Part shown: in pieces, positions 1-8,400 of the stretch
Numbering within the stretch: the first letter of the stretch is position 1
How the letters are laid out: each line of letters begins with the position of its first letter
Source: DATGSF01 sp035302865
GTDB lineage: Bacteria; Bacteroidota; Bacteroidia; Chitinophagales; Chitinophagaceae
Assembly (NCBI GenBank): GCA_035302865.1
Contig: DATGSF010000135.1
Span: 1 to 14,373 of the forward strand
Direction of reading: 5' to 3'
DNA: 14,373 bases
Position numbers and translations under genes: made by a program
The notes under the pieces: model-generated
What the model was told of the DNA's origin: nothing
Databases searched by the model: none
Seen by the model: the letters and a program-made list of their open reading frames with translations, nothing else

Positions 1-119
1 GGATCACAATCCAAAACGCCTGAAGTCTTTTGGTACAATCTACCAGTTACGGTATAAGCTTGACTAGATAGGCTCATTACAGTTAAACCTACTAAAAAAA
101 ACATAAGTCTTTTAAACAT
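1..119 (-). CDS. Secreted protein of unknown function, 5' part only
   Basis: A minus-strand reading frame opens with ATG at 117-119 and is cut by the window edge after 39 codons. The first residues are MFKRLMFFLVGLTVMSLSSQA, a textbook Sec signal peptide (positive start, hydrophobic core, small residues before a probable cut after Ala21). The mature part begins YTVTGRLYQKTSG and contains one Cys. It is exported, but too little remains to assign a family or to see whether a T9SS C-terminal sorting domain exists. A well-formed Bacteroidota promoter and a GTTT tandem repeat lie directly upstream, which supports the start. It lies in the same direction as, and downstream of, the 258-1691 gene, but the promoter between them suggests separate transcription. 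Confidence 0.6.
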   Translation of the reverse strand, partial: MFKRLMFFLVGLTVMSLSSQAYTVTGRLYQKTSGVLDCD

Positions 120-143
120 AATGTAAGAAATTTGGTTAAACTA

Positions 144-168
144 CAAACAAACAAACAAACAAACAAAC
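144..168. repeat. Tetranucleotide microsatellite, six CAAA/TTTG units
   Basis: Six perfect head-to-tail copies of CAAA plus one extra C on the plus strand (GTTT on the minus strand). The tract starts within the -7 promoter element of the minus-strand gene at 1-119 and fills the first part of its untranslated leader, ending 24 bases before the ATG. Slipped-strand mispairing at such tracts is a known source of phase variation. Here a change in copy number would alter leader length rather than reading frame. Confidence 0.85.
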
Positions 169-191
169 TTAGTTAAAATAAACTAAACAAA
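164..191 (-). promoter_or_regulatory. Bacteroidota-type promoter for the gene at 1-119
   Basis: Read on the minus strand, TTTG (188-191, -33 element) is followed after 16 bases by TAAGTTTG (164-171), an exact match to the Bacteroidota -7 consensus TAnnTTTG. The spacer is slightly shorter than usual. The last four bases of the -7 element are the first unit of the adjoining GTTT repeat, so transcription would start inside the repeat. Confidence 0.5.
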
Positions 192-257
192 AAGTTAAAC
201 TTTAGGGAGTTTTGATTTATTTATTTCATTACATGAAATCCAATCAATTTCCTCCTT

Positions 258-1691
258 TTAAAATATTTTTTTTCTTATAATTTTATTACCATTGTTATAA
301 ATAACAAAATCAGGATTTAAGGGATCAAAACGGATGTGCATGTTATTTATTCCTTGAGGTAATTCCATTTTCTTTTCTATAAAGCGTTTATTTTTTCTGC
401 TCATTTTATAAAAATACACTTGTTTTTTATCCTTAGCAATAGACCAAATAAAATCCTTATTCTTTTTAATTCCATAATCAACTGTTAGTATAGCTGGCAG
501 TACATTTGCTCTCAAATCTTCATAATCGGTATAAAAAGGCAAAATATCCACTATTTCAGCAGTTTCCAAATCTATTAACTTATTAGATTTTATTGTCTTA
601 TATACATTGTCTGCAAACTGTGCATTAAGTAAAAAATTATATCTCCCTGGATGAGCATTTAAAAAAGCATCTTCTTTTAGAATTTGCATCTTGTACACTC
701 CATTTTTGTCCATTATGAATTTAGCAAGAGTAGGTTTCTTGCCATTAAGTTCCCCTTGCTTATTATTAATGGAAACTATTTGCCCGTAAATCCTCCCTGC
801 ATAATAATGTACCTTAACTAAATCTTTAAAAATATAATCCCCTTCATCTTTAATTCTTTTAACATTTTCTATTTTATGCGTAGATAGCAATTTCCCATTT
901 TTGTATTTAATTAAACTTATGTCTTTTACTAAGTTATCACTAAAAGTAGAGTCAGCCTTAATTGTCCTTCTTATATAATTAGTCTTCAAAAAAACAAATA
1001 ATGTATCTCCAACATAGAGTATATCATTAATTGCATAATTTCTATCTTTAAAAATTTTTTCTTGCTCATCATATTCCTTCTCTGAAATACCAAAAGTATT
1101 ATAAGCAAAAACTTTTTTACGAGCAGATCGTTCAATTTCTATAGTGTACTGTTTTTCTTGCTTTATATAATTATACACCTCAATTTTGTAACCATTCACA
1201 CTATATGTAAATAATAAACCATCTGAAGTATATAAATAATGCTCCATATTCTTTGAAATCAAAGGATATGCTGCAAACAACTCTTTTATTTCATGTTTTT
1301 GCCCATGCAAGAACTCTAAAAATCCATTTTTATATAAATTAGAAATTGATTCTGTAAATCTTCCTGTTTTATGAATGCTTTCAACTGCTACAACACTAGT
1401 ACCTTTAGAAGTATATTCTTTATATAATAAATCATTCCAGATCAAAGTATCAACTAAAGTATTAAGCTTTAGACTATTATTTAGATAAGTCGAATCTTTT
1501 TTTAAATTTTCAGGAAATAGAATTTGCAAATAAAAATCATCTTTTAATTTACTCAAATCATGAATTACTTCCTTGCAACTATTGCAATCTTTCGGATTAA
1601 TAGCTAAAGTAATTATGTAATTCTTATCCGCAATAGCATAAGATAGAAAATAGGATAAAATGAATAATAAAGTAAAAAACGTTTTTTTCAT
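258..1691 (-). CDS. Exported CxxC protein with probable beta-propeller body, function unknown
   Basis: Not recognised as a named family. The start is taken as the ATG at 1689-1691; an in-frame TTG three codons upstream would also open the frame, but the ATG gives a cleaner signal peptide (MKKTFFTLLFILSYF.., cut near Ala21), leaving a 477-residue protein. The mature N-terminus has a hydrophobic strand (YIITLAINP) followed by DCNSCK, a CxxC motif at about residues 36-39. This arrangement recalls the strand and active-site turn of thioredoxin-like folds. From about residue 150 onward the protein is a series of short alternating beta strands with recurrent aromatic/Asn turns (for example LYTSDGLLFTYS, ILYVGDTLFVFL, FVIYNNGNKIIRKK), typical of a six- or seven-bladed propeller. 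No lipobox or T9SS sorting domain is evident. Exported Bacteroidota proteins combining a thioredoxin-like start with a propeller are plausible relatives, but this is inference. Confidence 0.75.
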   Translation of the reverse strand: MKKTFFTLLFILSYFLSYAIADKNYIITLAINPKDCNSCKEVIHDLSKLKDDFYLQILFPENLKKDSTYLNNSLKLNTLVDTLIWNDLLYKEYTSKGTSVVAVESIHKTGRFTESISNLYKNGFLEFLHGQKHEIKELFAAYPLISKNMEHYLYTSDGLLFTYSVNGYKIEVYNYIKQEKQYTIEIERSARKKVFAYNTFGISEKEYDEQEKIFKDRNYAINDILYVGDTLFVFLKTNYIRRTIKADSTFSDNLVKDISLIKYKNGKLLSTHKIENVKRIKDEGDYIFKDLVKVHYYAGRIYGQIVSINNKQGELNGKKPTLAKFIMDKNGVYKMQILKEDAFLNAHPGRYNFLLNAQFADNVYKTIKSNKLIDLETAEIVDILPFYTDYEDLRANVLPAILTVDYGIKKNKDFIWSIAKDKKQVYFYKMSRKNKRFIEKKMELPQGINNMHIRFDPLNPDFVIYNNGNKIIRKKIF

Positions 1692-1781
1692 TATTTTCAA
1701 GATTAGAAGTAGTTAAAAGTAAAGATTTAAATTCCAAGATACTAGTAAATTATTGACATTTAAGTCTCATAGCAGTATAAG

Positions 1782-1789
1782 CAAATATA
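1782..1789 (-). promoter_or_regulatory. Probable -7 element for the CxxC protein gene
   Basis: TATATTTG on the minus strand matches TAnnTTTG exactly. No good TTTG -33 element sits at the expected distance. It would give a leader of roughly 85 bases before the ATG at 1691. It is arranged divergently from the murI promoter. Confidence 0.4.
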
Positions 1790-1841
1790 AAAACAATTAA
1801 ATCTAAAGCTAATTTCATTTTCTTAATTTCTGGAAATTTAA

Positions 1842-1849
1842 TACTTTTG
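1842..1849 (+). promoter_or_regulatory. Probable -7 element for murI
   Basis: TACTTTTG matches TAnnTTTG and lies 23 bases before the TTG start of murI, implying a very short leader. The -33 element is poor. A short inverted repeat (AATTTC 1825-1830 and GAAATT 1833-1838) sits just upstream and could be a protein-binding site, but it may be chance in AT-rich DNA. Confidence 0.45.
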
Positions 1850-1872
1850 TACACTATAAAATCACTTATAAT

Positions 1873-2703
1873 TTGGGAAAAGGAAGCATAGGAATTTTTG
1901 ATTCTGGATATGGAGGATTAACAGTATTAAAAGACATAGTTACTCTACTTCCAAACTATAATTATATATATTTAGGTGATAATGCACGTTCACCTTATGG
2001 TTCCAAAAGTTTTGATATAATCTACGAATACACTAAAGAAGCAGTGGAATGGCTATTTAACCATAATTGCAATTTAGTTATTTTAGCCTGCAATACTGCT
2101 TCAGCTAAGGCTTTAAGAAAATTACAACAAGAATGGTTGCCCATTTATTACCCCAATAAGAAGCTATTAGGAGTTATCCGTCCAACAGCGGAGCTCATTG
2201 GAACGAAAACCAATAATAAAACCTTAGGTATTTTAGGAACTAAAGGAACTATTAAATCTTGCAGTTACATCAAGGAAATTCAAAATTTCTTTCCTGAAGT
2301 TGCGATTTATCAACAAGCTTGCCCTTTATGGGTGCCTTTTATTGAAGAGGGTCTTATAGAAAACCATACTTTAAAGGAGATTATCATTACAGATCTCCAA
2401 TTATTATTTAATCAAAATAAAGATATTCAAACAGTTTTACTGGCTTGCACACATTATCCTTTAATAAAGAATTTATTAGAAGATGCAACAGAAGGAAAAA
2501 TAAAATTCATAAGTCAAGGTCCAATTGTAGCATGCAGTTTAAAAAAATATCTAGAAAGACACAGCAAATTAGATAAATCCTTATCAAAAGATGGAGAACA
2601 GTATTTTTATACAACAGACAATGCTTCCAGCTTTGAAAAACGCGCCTCTTTATTTTATGGGAAAAATATTAAAGCACAAAAAATAAAAATCGCTCTTTCT
2701 TAA
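1873..2703 (+). CDS. murI: Glutamate racemase
   Basis: Cytoplasmic enzyme interconverting L- and D-glutamate, supplying D-Glu for peptidoglycan stem peptides. The 276-residue length is normal for the family. Visible hallmarks are the N-terminal GIFDSGYGGLTVL with Asp10, the substrate-binding SPYG loop (40-43), the first catalytic cysteine in LACNTASA (Cys73), and the second in LLACTHYPL (Cys192, with His194). Both cysteines of the two-base mechanism are intact. The start must be TTG at 1873: the frame has no in-frame ATG either upstream before a stop or anywhere inside the protein, and family alignment requires the start just before GIFDSG. A -7 promoter element lies close upstream. The OmpA-family gene follows 68 bases later with its own weak promoter-like sequence. 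Confidence 0.96.
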   Translation: MGKGSIGIFDSGYGGLTVLKDIVTLLPNYNYIYLGDNARSPYGSKSFDIIYEYTKEAVEWLFNHNCNLVILACNTASAKALRKLQQEWLPIYYPNKKLLGVIRPTAELIGTKTNNKTLGILGTKGTIKSCSYIKEIQNFFPEVAIYQQACPLWVPFIEEGLIENHTLKEIIITDLQLLFNQNKDIQTVLLACTHYPLIKNLLEDATEGKIKFISQGPIVACSLKKYLERHSKLDKSLSKDGEQYFYTTDNASSFEKRASLFYGKNIKAQKIKIALS

Positions 2704-2719
2704 TTTTTCAAATAAGTAA

Positions 2720-2750
2720 TTGTTTTTTATTTAATTTATCCTTAATTTCA
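2720..2750 (+). promoter_or_regulatory. Possible promoter for the OmpA-family gene
   Basis: TTG (2720-2722), 20-base spacer, then TAATTTCA (2743-2750), a partial match to the TAnnTTTG -7 element (last two bases differ). Spacing is right and it lies 21 bases before the ATG. Supported by position more than by sequence. Confidence 0.3.
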
Positions 2751-2771
2751 CAGATATAGAAAATTTTCGAA

Positions 2772-3566
2772 ATGATAAAAAGTAGATTTCCACTATTTAT
2801 ATTCGGTGCACTTTTATTAAGTTTAGGGTCAAGCTCTTGTGTTTCATCAAAAAAATATAATGAAGCTCAAGATGTTATTCGTAATTTACGAAATACCCAA
2901 AGAGAATTACGAGAAGATTTAGATGCAGCAAACAATAGAATCCAGCTAATGGAGGATGCAAATTTAGCTGCTTTAGAAGAGTTGGAAGATAAGGATGCAG
3001 AATTAAAAGCACAGTATGGTGCTTTAGAAGATCAAGAAGAGAAACTTAAATTTCTTCAAGAGTTAATTGATAAACAAAGAGCACAAACAGAAGCTTTGAG
3101 AAGCAAAATGGCCAAAGCTTTAGGTGGTTTTTCAAATGATGAATTGAGCGTATTTACCAAGAATGGAAAGGTTTATGTTAGTCTTTCTGAACGATTATTA
3201 TTTGCTTCTGGAAGTGCTGCAGTTAATAAAGATGGTAAAGAGGCTTTAGAAAAATTGGCAAATGCAATTGCTGAACAGCCCGATATACATTTAAATATTG
3301 AGGGGCATACAGATACAGTTCCTATTCGCATACGTTATGAAGACAATTGGGCCTTGAGTGTCGCAAGAAGTACTGCGATAGTACGCTTATTAACTAATGA
3401 TTATGGCATAGACCCTATACGCGTAACTGCCTCAGGAAGAAGTCAATACGAACCAATTGCAGATAATAGTTCTGAAGAAGGAAGAGCAAAAAACAGAAGA
3501 ACAGAAATCATTTTAGCTCCAAAATTAGACCAGTTAATGGAGATTTTGGAATATGATGCGCCTTAG
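2772..3566 (+). CDS. OmpA-family peptidoglycan-binding lipoprotein
   Basis: A 264-residue envelope protein. The N-terminus is a lipoprotein-type signal (hydrophobic FPLFIFGALLLSLG, then SSSC with Cys23 as the likely lipidated residue). Residues about 28-115 are rich in Glu, Asp, Leu, Lys and Arg with heptad-like spacing and should form a coiled coil. Residues about 130-250 are an OmpA C-terminal domain: NIEGHTD (Asp181), DNWALSVAR (Arg199) and AKNRRTEI (241-246). Asp181 and Arg199 match the positions that hold the diaminopimelate of peptidoglycan in OmpA and Pal. There is no N-terminal beta barrel, so it is a lipid-anchored tether with a coiled-coil spacer rather than a porin. It probably links outer membrane and cell wall. 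The Pal gene itself cannot be excluded, but the coiled coil and the VPI insertion after GHTD argue for a general OmpA/MotB-like lipoprotein. Confidence 0.9.
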   Translation: MIKSRFPLFIFGALLLSLGSSSCVSSKKYNEAQDVIRNLRNTQRELREDLDAANNRIQLMEDANLAALEELEDKDAELKAQYGALEDQEEKLKFLQELIDKQRAQTEALRSKMAKALGGFSNDELSVFTKNGKVYVSLSERLLFASGSAAVNKDGKEALEKLANAIAEQPDIHLNIEGHTDTVPIRIRYEDNWALSVARSTAIVRLLTNDYGIDPIRVTASGRSQYEPIADNSSEEGRAKNRRTEIILAPKLDQLMEILEYDAP

Positions 3567-3656
3567 TTTTTTTAATTTTTATCATATTAAATGTTTGAAA
3601 AATTATAAACTTTGCTTTTTGTTATTTATATTGCCACTACTTTATAAAAATAAAGG

Positions 3657-3682
3657 AAAGTAAAACACAAAATGTTTACTTT
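3657..3682 (+). other. Small inverted repeat in the 165-base gap before the PorG-like gene
   Basis: AAAGTAAA (3657-3664) and TTTACTTT (3675-3682) form an 8-bp AT-rich stem with a 10-base loop, followed by only four T. It could be a weak terminator for the OmpA-family gene or a leader structure. Nothing else convincing is seen between 3567 and 3731: no small gene and no clear -33/-7 promoter pair. Confidence 0.2.
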
Positions 3683-3731
3683 TAAAAAACAATATTTATT
3701 TATATTCATTTAATATTCTAAGTACATACAC

Positions 3732-4748
3732 ATGCGAATAGCTTTACAAAAATGGATTAAGTCTAGCCTTTGCTTCATTGCTTTAGGCGCAATAACTTTG
3801 CCTGCTTTTGCACAAAAGAAGCGGAACTTTAATAATCCCGATATTAGATATATTGAAGAAAGAGGTTTTTCTCTTGGAGCAACCATAGGATTTACTGATC
3901 TATGGGGCGATGTTGGAACTAAATCTCCAATTGATCATTATATAAACTCCAATTTTTATAATGACCCTTTAAAAAATATGCGTGGAATGGTGCATTTCTT
4001 TGGAAGATACACATATGTTCCAGGTATTTCATTTCGAGCAGGAATTGGATACGGACAACTGTATGCTACTGATGCTTGGAATGAAGATAAAGCATTAAAA
4101 ACTCAAAATTATAATGATGATGCAGTTCAAAGATATGTTAGAAATTTAGATGTACATGTTAATATTTGGGAGGCTAGCCTTCTTTTTGAATTTGCACCAT
4201 TGCAGTTAATCGATTGGAGTACAGGAAGAATAGCTCCGAGAAGAGTACAACCTTATTTAATTGCTGGAATTTCAGGCTTTCATTTTAATCCTAGAGGGAC
4301 ATATAAAGATTTAGTTACGGGAACAGAAACTCTAGTTGAACTGCAACCACTACGAACTGAAGGTCAAGGTTTCAAATCTCCTGATATCGATTTCCCTGAT
4401 CATTATAGCCTTTGGTCTGGAGCTGGAGTCGCTGGATTAGGTCTTAGATTTGATATTAAATCTAATTTTACAATAGGATTAGAATATCAATTAAGAATGA
4501 CTATGACGGATTATTTAGATGATGTAAGCGGAGAATATATTGACCCCTTTTATTTTGACATTGCACATCAAGGAAATCCCAAACAAGCATATTTAAGTAG
4601 AAGAATGGCTGATAAATCAAGAGAAGTTATCCCTGGAATGGAAAATGTGCCTGGTTCTTTAAGAGGTTCTGAAGGAAATGATATGTTTTCTTCGGTTTCT
4701 ATTACTCTTTATTGGAAATTAAAAGGAAGAAAAAACCCTTGGTGGTAA
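3732..4748 (+). CDS. DUF6089-like outer-membrane barrel protein, PorG-like
   Basis: A 338-residue exported protein. The signal peptide (IKSSLCFIALGAITLPAFA) is probably cut after Ala27. The rest is a sequence of amphipathic beta strands typical of an outer-membrane barrel: FSLGATIGFTDLWGDVG near the mature N-terminus, ISFRAGIGYGQLYATDAW, VNIWEASLLFEFAPL, VQPYLIAGISGFHFNPRG, GLGLRFDIKSNFTIGLEY and a final SVSITLYWKL. The TDYLDDVSGEY segment (from Thr259) is characteristic of the DUF6089 family, which includes the T9SS component PorG. That makes a secretion-related role attractive, especially with sprA 0.7 kb downstream, but assignment as PorG is from recalled motifs, not alignment. The gene is followed by a strong terminator. 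Confidence 0.75.
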   Translation: MRIALQKWIKSSLCFIALGAITLPAFAQKKRNFNNPDIRYIEERGFSLGATIGFTDLWGDVGTKSPIDHYINSNFYNDPLKNMRGMVHFFGRYTYVPGISFRAGIGYGQLYATDAWNEDKALKTQNYNDDAVQRYVRNLDVHVNIWEASLLFEFAPLQLIDWSTGRIAPRRVQPYLIAGISGFHFNPRGTYKDLVTGTETLVELQPLRTEGQGFKSPDIDFPDHYSLWSGAGVAGLGLRFDIKSNFTIGLEYQLRMTMTDYLDDVSGEYIDPFYFDIAHQGNPKQAYLSRRMADKSREVIPGMENVPGSLRGSEGNDMFSSVSITLYWKLKGRKNPWW

Positions 4749-4780
4749 AAAAACCTTTCATTTTTTAAAATTATATCATT

Positions 4781-4810
4781 AAAAGCGCTGTTATTTAACA
4801 GCGTTTTTTT
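4781..4810 (+). terminator. Intrinsic terminator after the PorG-like gene
   Basis: CGCTGTT (4786-4792) pairs perfectly with AACAGCG (4797-4803) around an ATTT loop, is flanked by A residues on the left and is followed by seven T. It closes the upstream block 33 bases after the PorG-like stop codon and separates it from ruvA. The A-run on the left allows weaker function in the opposite direction, though no gene needs it. Confidence 0.9.
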
Positions 4811-4841
4811 ATATTTATATCTTTCTATAAATCGAAAAATC

Positions 4842-5429
4842 ATGTTTGGATATTTAAAAGGAAAAATTGAAGACTTACAAGCTACTAAAACATATATAGA
4901 TGTAAATGGCGTTGGATATGAGGTTCATATCTCCTTATATACCTACGAAGCAATAAAAAATAAAAAAGAAACTAAATTATATATATATAACCATATTCGT
5001 GAAGATCAATTTATTCTTTTTGGCTTTGAAAGTCTTGAGGAAAAAATTGCCTTTGAATGGTTAACCTCTGTGTCTGGAATAGGAGCACAAACAGGGCGAA
5101 TGATTTTATCTAGCATGACTCCTGAAGAAGTGTATAAAGCTATAAGACAAGGTAATAAAAAGCAGCTGCAGACCGTTAAAGGAATTGGACTGAAAACTGC
5201 AGAAAGAATGATATTAGAGCTAAAAGATAAAGTACCTGAAATTGACGTGCAAATAATTGATTCTTCACCCAAACACAATACAATAGAAAAAGATGCGTTA
5301 AATGCCTTGGTGGGCTTAGGAATAGCAAAACCAATAGCAGAGAAAACCTTAAAAAAGGTTTTAAAAGAAAAACAGAATACTATTGAAAGTGTAGAAGCAT
5401 TAATTAAAATCGCTTTAAAAAACTTATAA
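4842..5429 (+). CDS. ruvA: Holliday junction DNA helicase subunit RuvA
   Basis: Binds four-way DNA junctions as a tetramer and loads the RuvB motor for branch migration in recombination repair. Its 195 residues fit the family. Domain I (about 1-63) is the OB fold from MFGYLKGKIE to REDQFILFGF; Glu54 and Asp55 match the acidic pin that sits at the junction centre. Domain II carries two helix-hairpin-helix DNA-binding motifs, SVSGIGAQTG (76-85) and TVKGIGLKTA (111-120). After a variable linker (131-146), domain III (about 147-195), which contacts RuvB, is intact. It starts 31 bases after the terminator; a TATCTTTC stretch (4818-4825) is the only -7-like sequence. sprA follows after 39 bases with no terminator, so the two are probably co-transcribed, a neighbourhood conserved in Bacteroidota. 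RuvB is not in the window. Confidence 0.96.
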   Translation: MFGYLKGKIEDLQATKTYIDVNGVGYEVHISLYTYEAIKNKKETKLYIYNHIREDQFILFGFESLEEKIAFEWLTSVSGIGAQTGRMILSSMTPEEVYKAIRQGNKKQLQTVKGIGLKTAERMILELKDKVPEIDVQIIDSSPKHNTIEKDALNALVGLGIAKPIAEKTLKKVLKEKQNTIESVEALIKIALKNL

Positions 5430-5468
5430 TATTTATAATTAAATATCCTATTTTAAAGATCTCCTTCA

Positions 5469-8400
5469 TTGAAAACGAACAAACTACATATAAAAAACTT
5501 AACTTTATCCATTCCCAAATGGAATTGGATTTTACTTACTCTTTTTGTAGTGAGCAATACCAATATTTTTGCTCAAAATCAAGACTCTATTCCCGAACAA
5601 GCTAGTACCAATCTTAAATTTCCTTTTCCTGACAAAGAAAACTTATCTTCAAAAGACGAATCCCAACGTTTTTTTGATTTAAAAAATCCTAATAATATTA
5701 GTGAAGAGGTAGAATATGATGCAGAAGAGAATGTTTACATTATTCAAAGAAAATTAGGTGGCAGAAATCTTGGTACCGCGATTTATCTAAATCCTGAAGA
5801 GTATTATGCATATAGAAAAAAACAAGATAGAAATAGATATTTTAAAGATAGAATTGAGGCGCAAAGTTTATTAAATCAAAAACCCGAACTTCCTACGCTT
5901 TCAAGAGAAGGATTATTTGATAGATTATTTGGTGGAACCAATTTAGAATTAAACCCTCAAGGAGATTTAGATTTACTTTTTGGTTATGCATGGCAACATA
6001 TGGACAATCCGCAAACTATTGAAAGTATGCGAAAAAGAGGATATTTTGATTTTGACATGAATATGAATGTGAATGTAGTTGCTCAAATTGGTGAAAAATT
6101 AAAATTAAATATCAATAATAGTAGCATGCCCTCTTTGGGTCAACAAAACACAGAAAAAATTGAATATACAGGAAACCAAGACCAAGTTTTAAAGAAAATA
6201 GAGCTAGGTAATGTTGGTTTTCCATTACAATCTTCCTTACTTTCTGGACCTTTATCTTTACAAGGTATTAAAACGGAATTGCAATTTGGAAAATTAAATA
6301 TTACTAGCGTAGCTTCTATTCAAAAATCACAAAGAAGAACTATAACCTTACAAGGAGGTGCACAATATGAAGAATTTGAAATAGAAGTAGATAGATATGA
6401 TGAAAACCGAAACTTTTTACTTGGACAATATTTTTATGACAATTATGAAAATGCTGTTAAAGATCTTCCCATAATTCGCTCCCAAATTCATATTACAGAA
6501 GTAGAAGTATGGATTACTAATAGAACTGGAACAACAGAGGGCGTCCGTGATGCTTTGGCGTTTATGGATTTAGGAGAAGCTAATCCTTACAACTCCAACT
6601 TTCATAATACCAGCGGATTAAATATTCCCGATAATAAAACAAATAATTTATATGCAAGTTTACAGCAAAATCCTGCTTTAAGAAAGCAAGCTACCGCTAA
6701 CAATGCCGCATTGGCTTTGGGCTTACAAAGTAGAATTGATTTTCAAAGAAGCACCATGCGTAAACTTCGTTCAACTGAGTATGATTTTCATCCACAGCTA
6801 GGATACATATTGTTAAACACACAAGTGAATCCTGATGATGTTTTAGCTGTTGCCTTTAGATATACTTATAATGGCGAAACCTATCAAGTTGGAGAATTTT
6901 CTGAGGAAATAACTCCAATAGGAGATGAACCCAAGATATTATTTTTAAAAATGTTAAAACCAGGCACTTCAGGACAGCCAGGTTTACCAACTTGGGATTG
7001 GATGATGAAAAACGTATATTCTATTGGTTATGGCGGAGGCTTATCTAAGGAGGATTTCCGCTTAGATATATATTACCAAGATCCTAAAGGAGGAGAAAAA
7101 AGATACATCACTGAAGGCAGTCAATCCGGTAAAGCATATATAGAATTATTAAATCTTGACAGGTTAAATTATCAACTGGATCCACATCCAGATGGCGTTT
7201 TTGACTATGTAGATGGAATAACAGTAAATGAACAATATGGCAAGATAATATTTCCCAGCTTAAAGCCATTTAAGGATGGAATAGAACCTTCTTTGGATGG
7301 GAATAATGATTTAATAGAAAAATATACTTTTCCAATACTTTATGACTCCTCCAAATCCGTGGTAAAGCAATATTCTCATAAAAACCGATATATCATTAAG
7401 GGTAGATATAAAGGTCGTTCTTCTAGTGGTTCAGATATTCGCCTTGGTGGCTTCCAAATTCCTGAAGGCTCTGTGAGTGTTATCGCTGGAGGTCAAAGAT
7501 TACAAGAAGGAGTAGACTATCAAGTAAATTACTCTAGTGGTTCCATACAGTTCCTTAATGAAGGAGTATTAAATTCTGGTATGCCAATTACAATTTCTTA
7601 TGAAGATAATGCATCATTTGGAATGAGAAGACAAACCTTTTTGGGGACTAGATTAGAATATTTTGCAAATGACAATTTAACTCTTGGTGCGACGTATATG
7701 CAAATGTCTGAACGCCCCCTTACTGCAAAAGTACAGATTGGAGATATACCAGTAAGCAATAAGGTTTTTGGATTGGATTTCAACTATGAAGCCGAAGCAC
7801 CTTTTATTACTAAGTGGTTAAATAAATTGCCTTTTTATAGCTCCAATGCCCCTTCTTTAATTTCATGGCATACAGAGGTAGCAGGTATCTTACCAGGACA
7901 CCATAAATCTATTGATGTAATCGATCCAGAAGGAACTGTTTATATTGATGATTTTGAAGGTGCAAGTAGCTCCTTAGATTTACGTTTTCCTGCCTCCAAT
8001 TGGTTTTTATCAAGTGTGCCTTTAGATGCTAGGAATGAAATGAATCAGGAACTATTTACAGAAGCTAAGCAATCTGGATTAATTGCTGGAAGAAATAGGG
8101 CTAAACTGGCTTGGTATATGTTAGAACCAGATTTAGTTGAAGGGTCTAATAGACCTGATTATTTAAAACAGGATACAGAAAATATGAGCTATTGGAGAAA
8201 AATATATCCAAAAGACCTTTTCCCACAACGTTCTGTAGAAGCTCATGATCAAAATTTACCTACACTAGACTTAGCTTTTTACCCTTCTGAAAGAGGACCA
8301 TATAATTTTGACACAAACGTGGAAGAGGATGGGTCCCTAAAAAATCCAGAAAGAAGATGGGGTGGAATTCAAAAAGCAATTGAAAATACTAATAGTGATT

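Noticed and set aside
223..239. Six-bp dyad ATTTCA/TGAAAT downstream of the CxxC protein gene, considered as a terminator
   Set aside because: Short, AT-rich stem without a following T-run on the minus strand; not distinguishable from chance.
1692..1700. TTG start three codons upstream for the CxxC protein
   Set aside because: The ATG at 1689-1691 gives a standard MKK signal peptide, and the extra residues add nothing.
5006..5278. Minus-strand 90-codon open frame inside ruvA
   Set aside because: It lies wholly opposite the well-conserved RuvA coding region and has no recognisable domain or promoter.
7598..7783. Minus-strand 61-codon open frame inside sprA
   Set aside because: Antisense shadow of a conserved SprA region, with no independent support.
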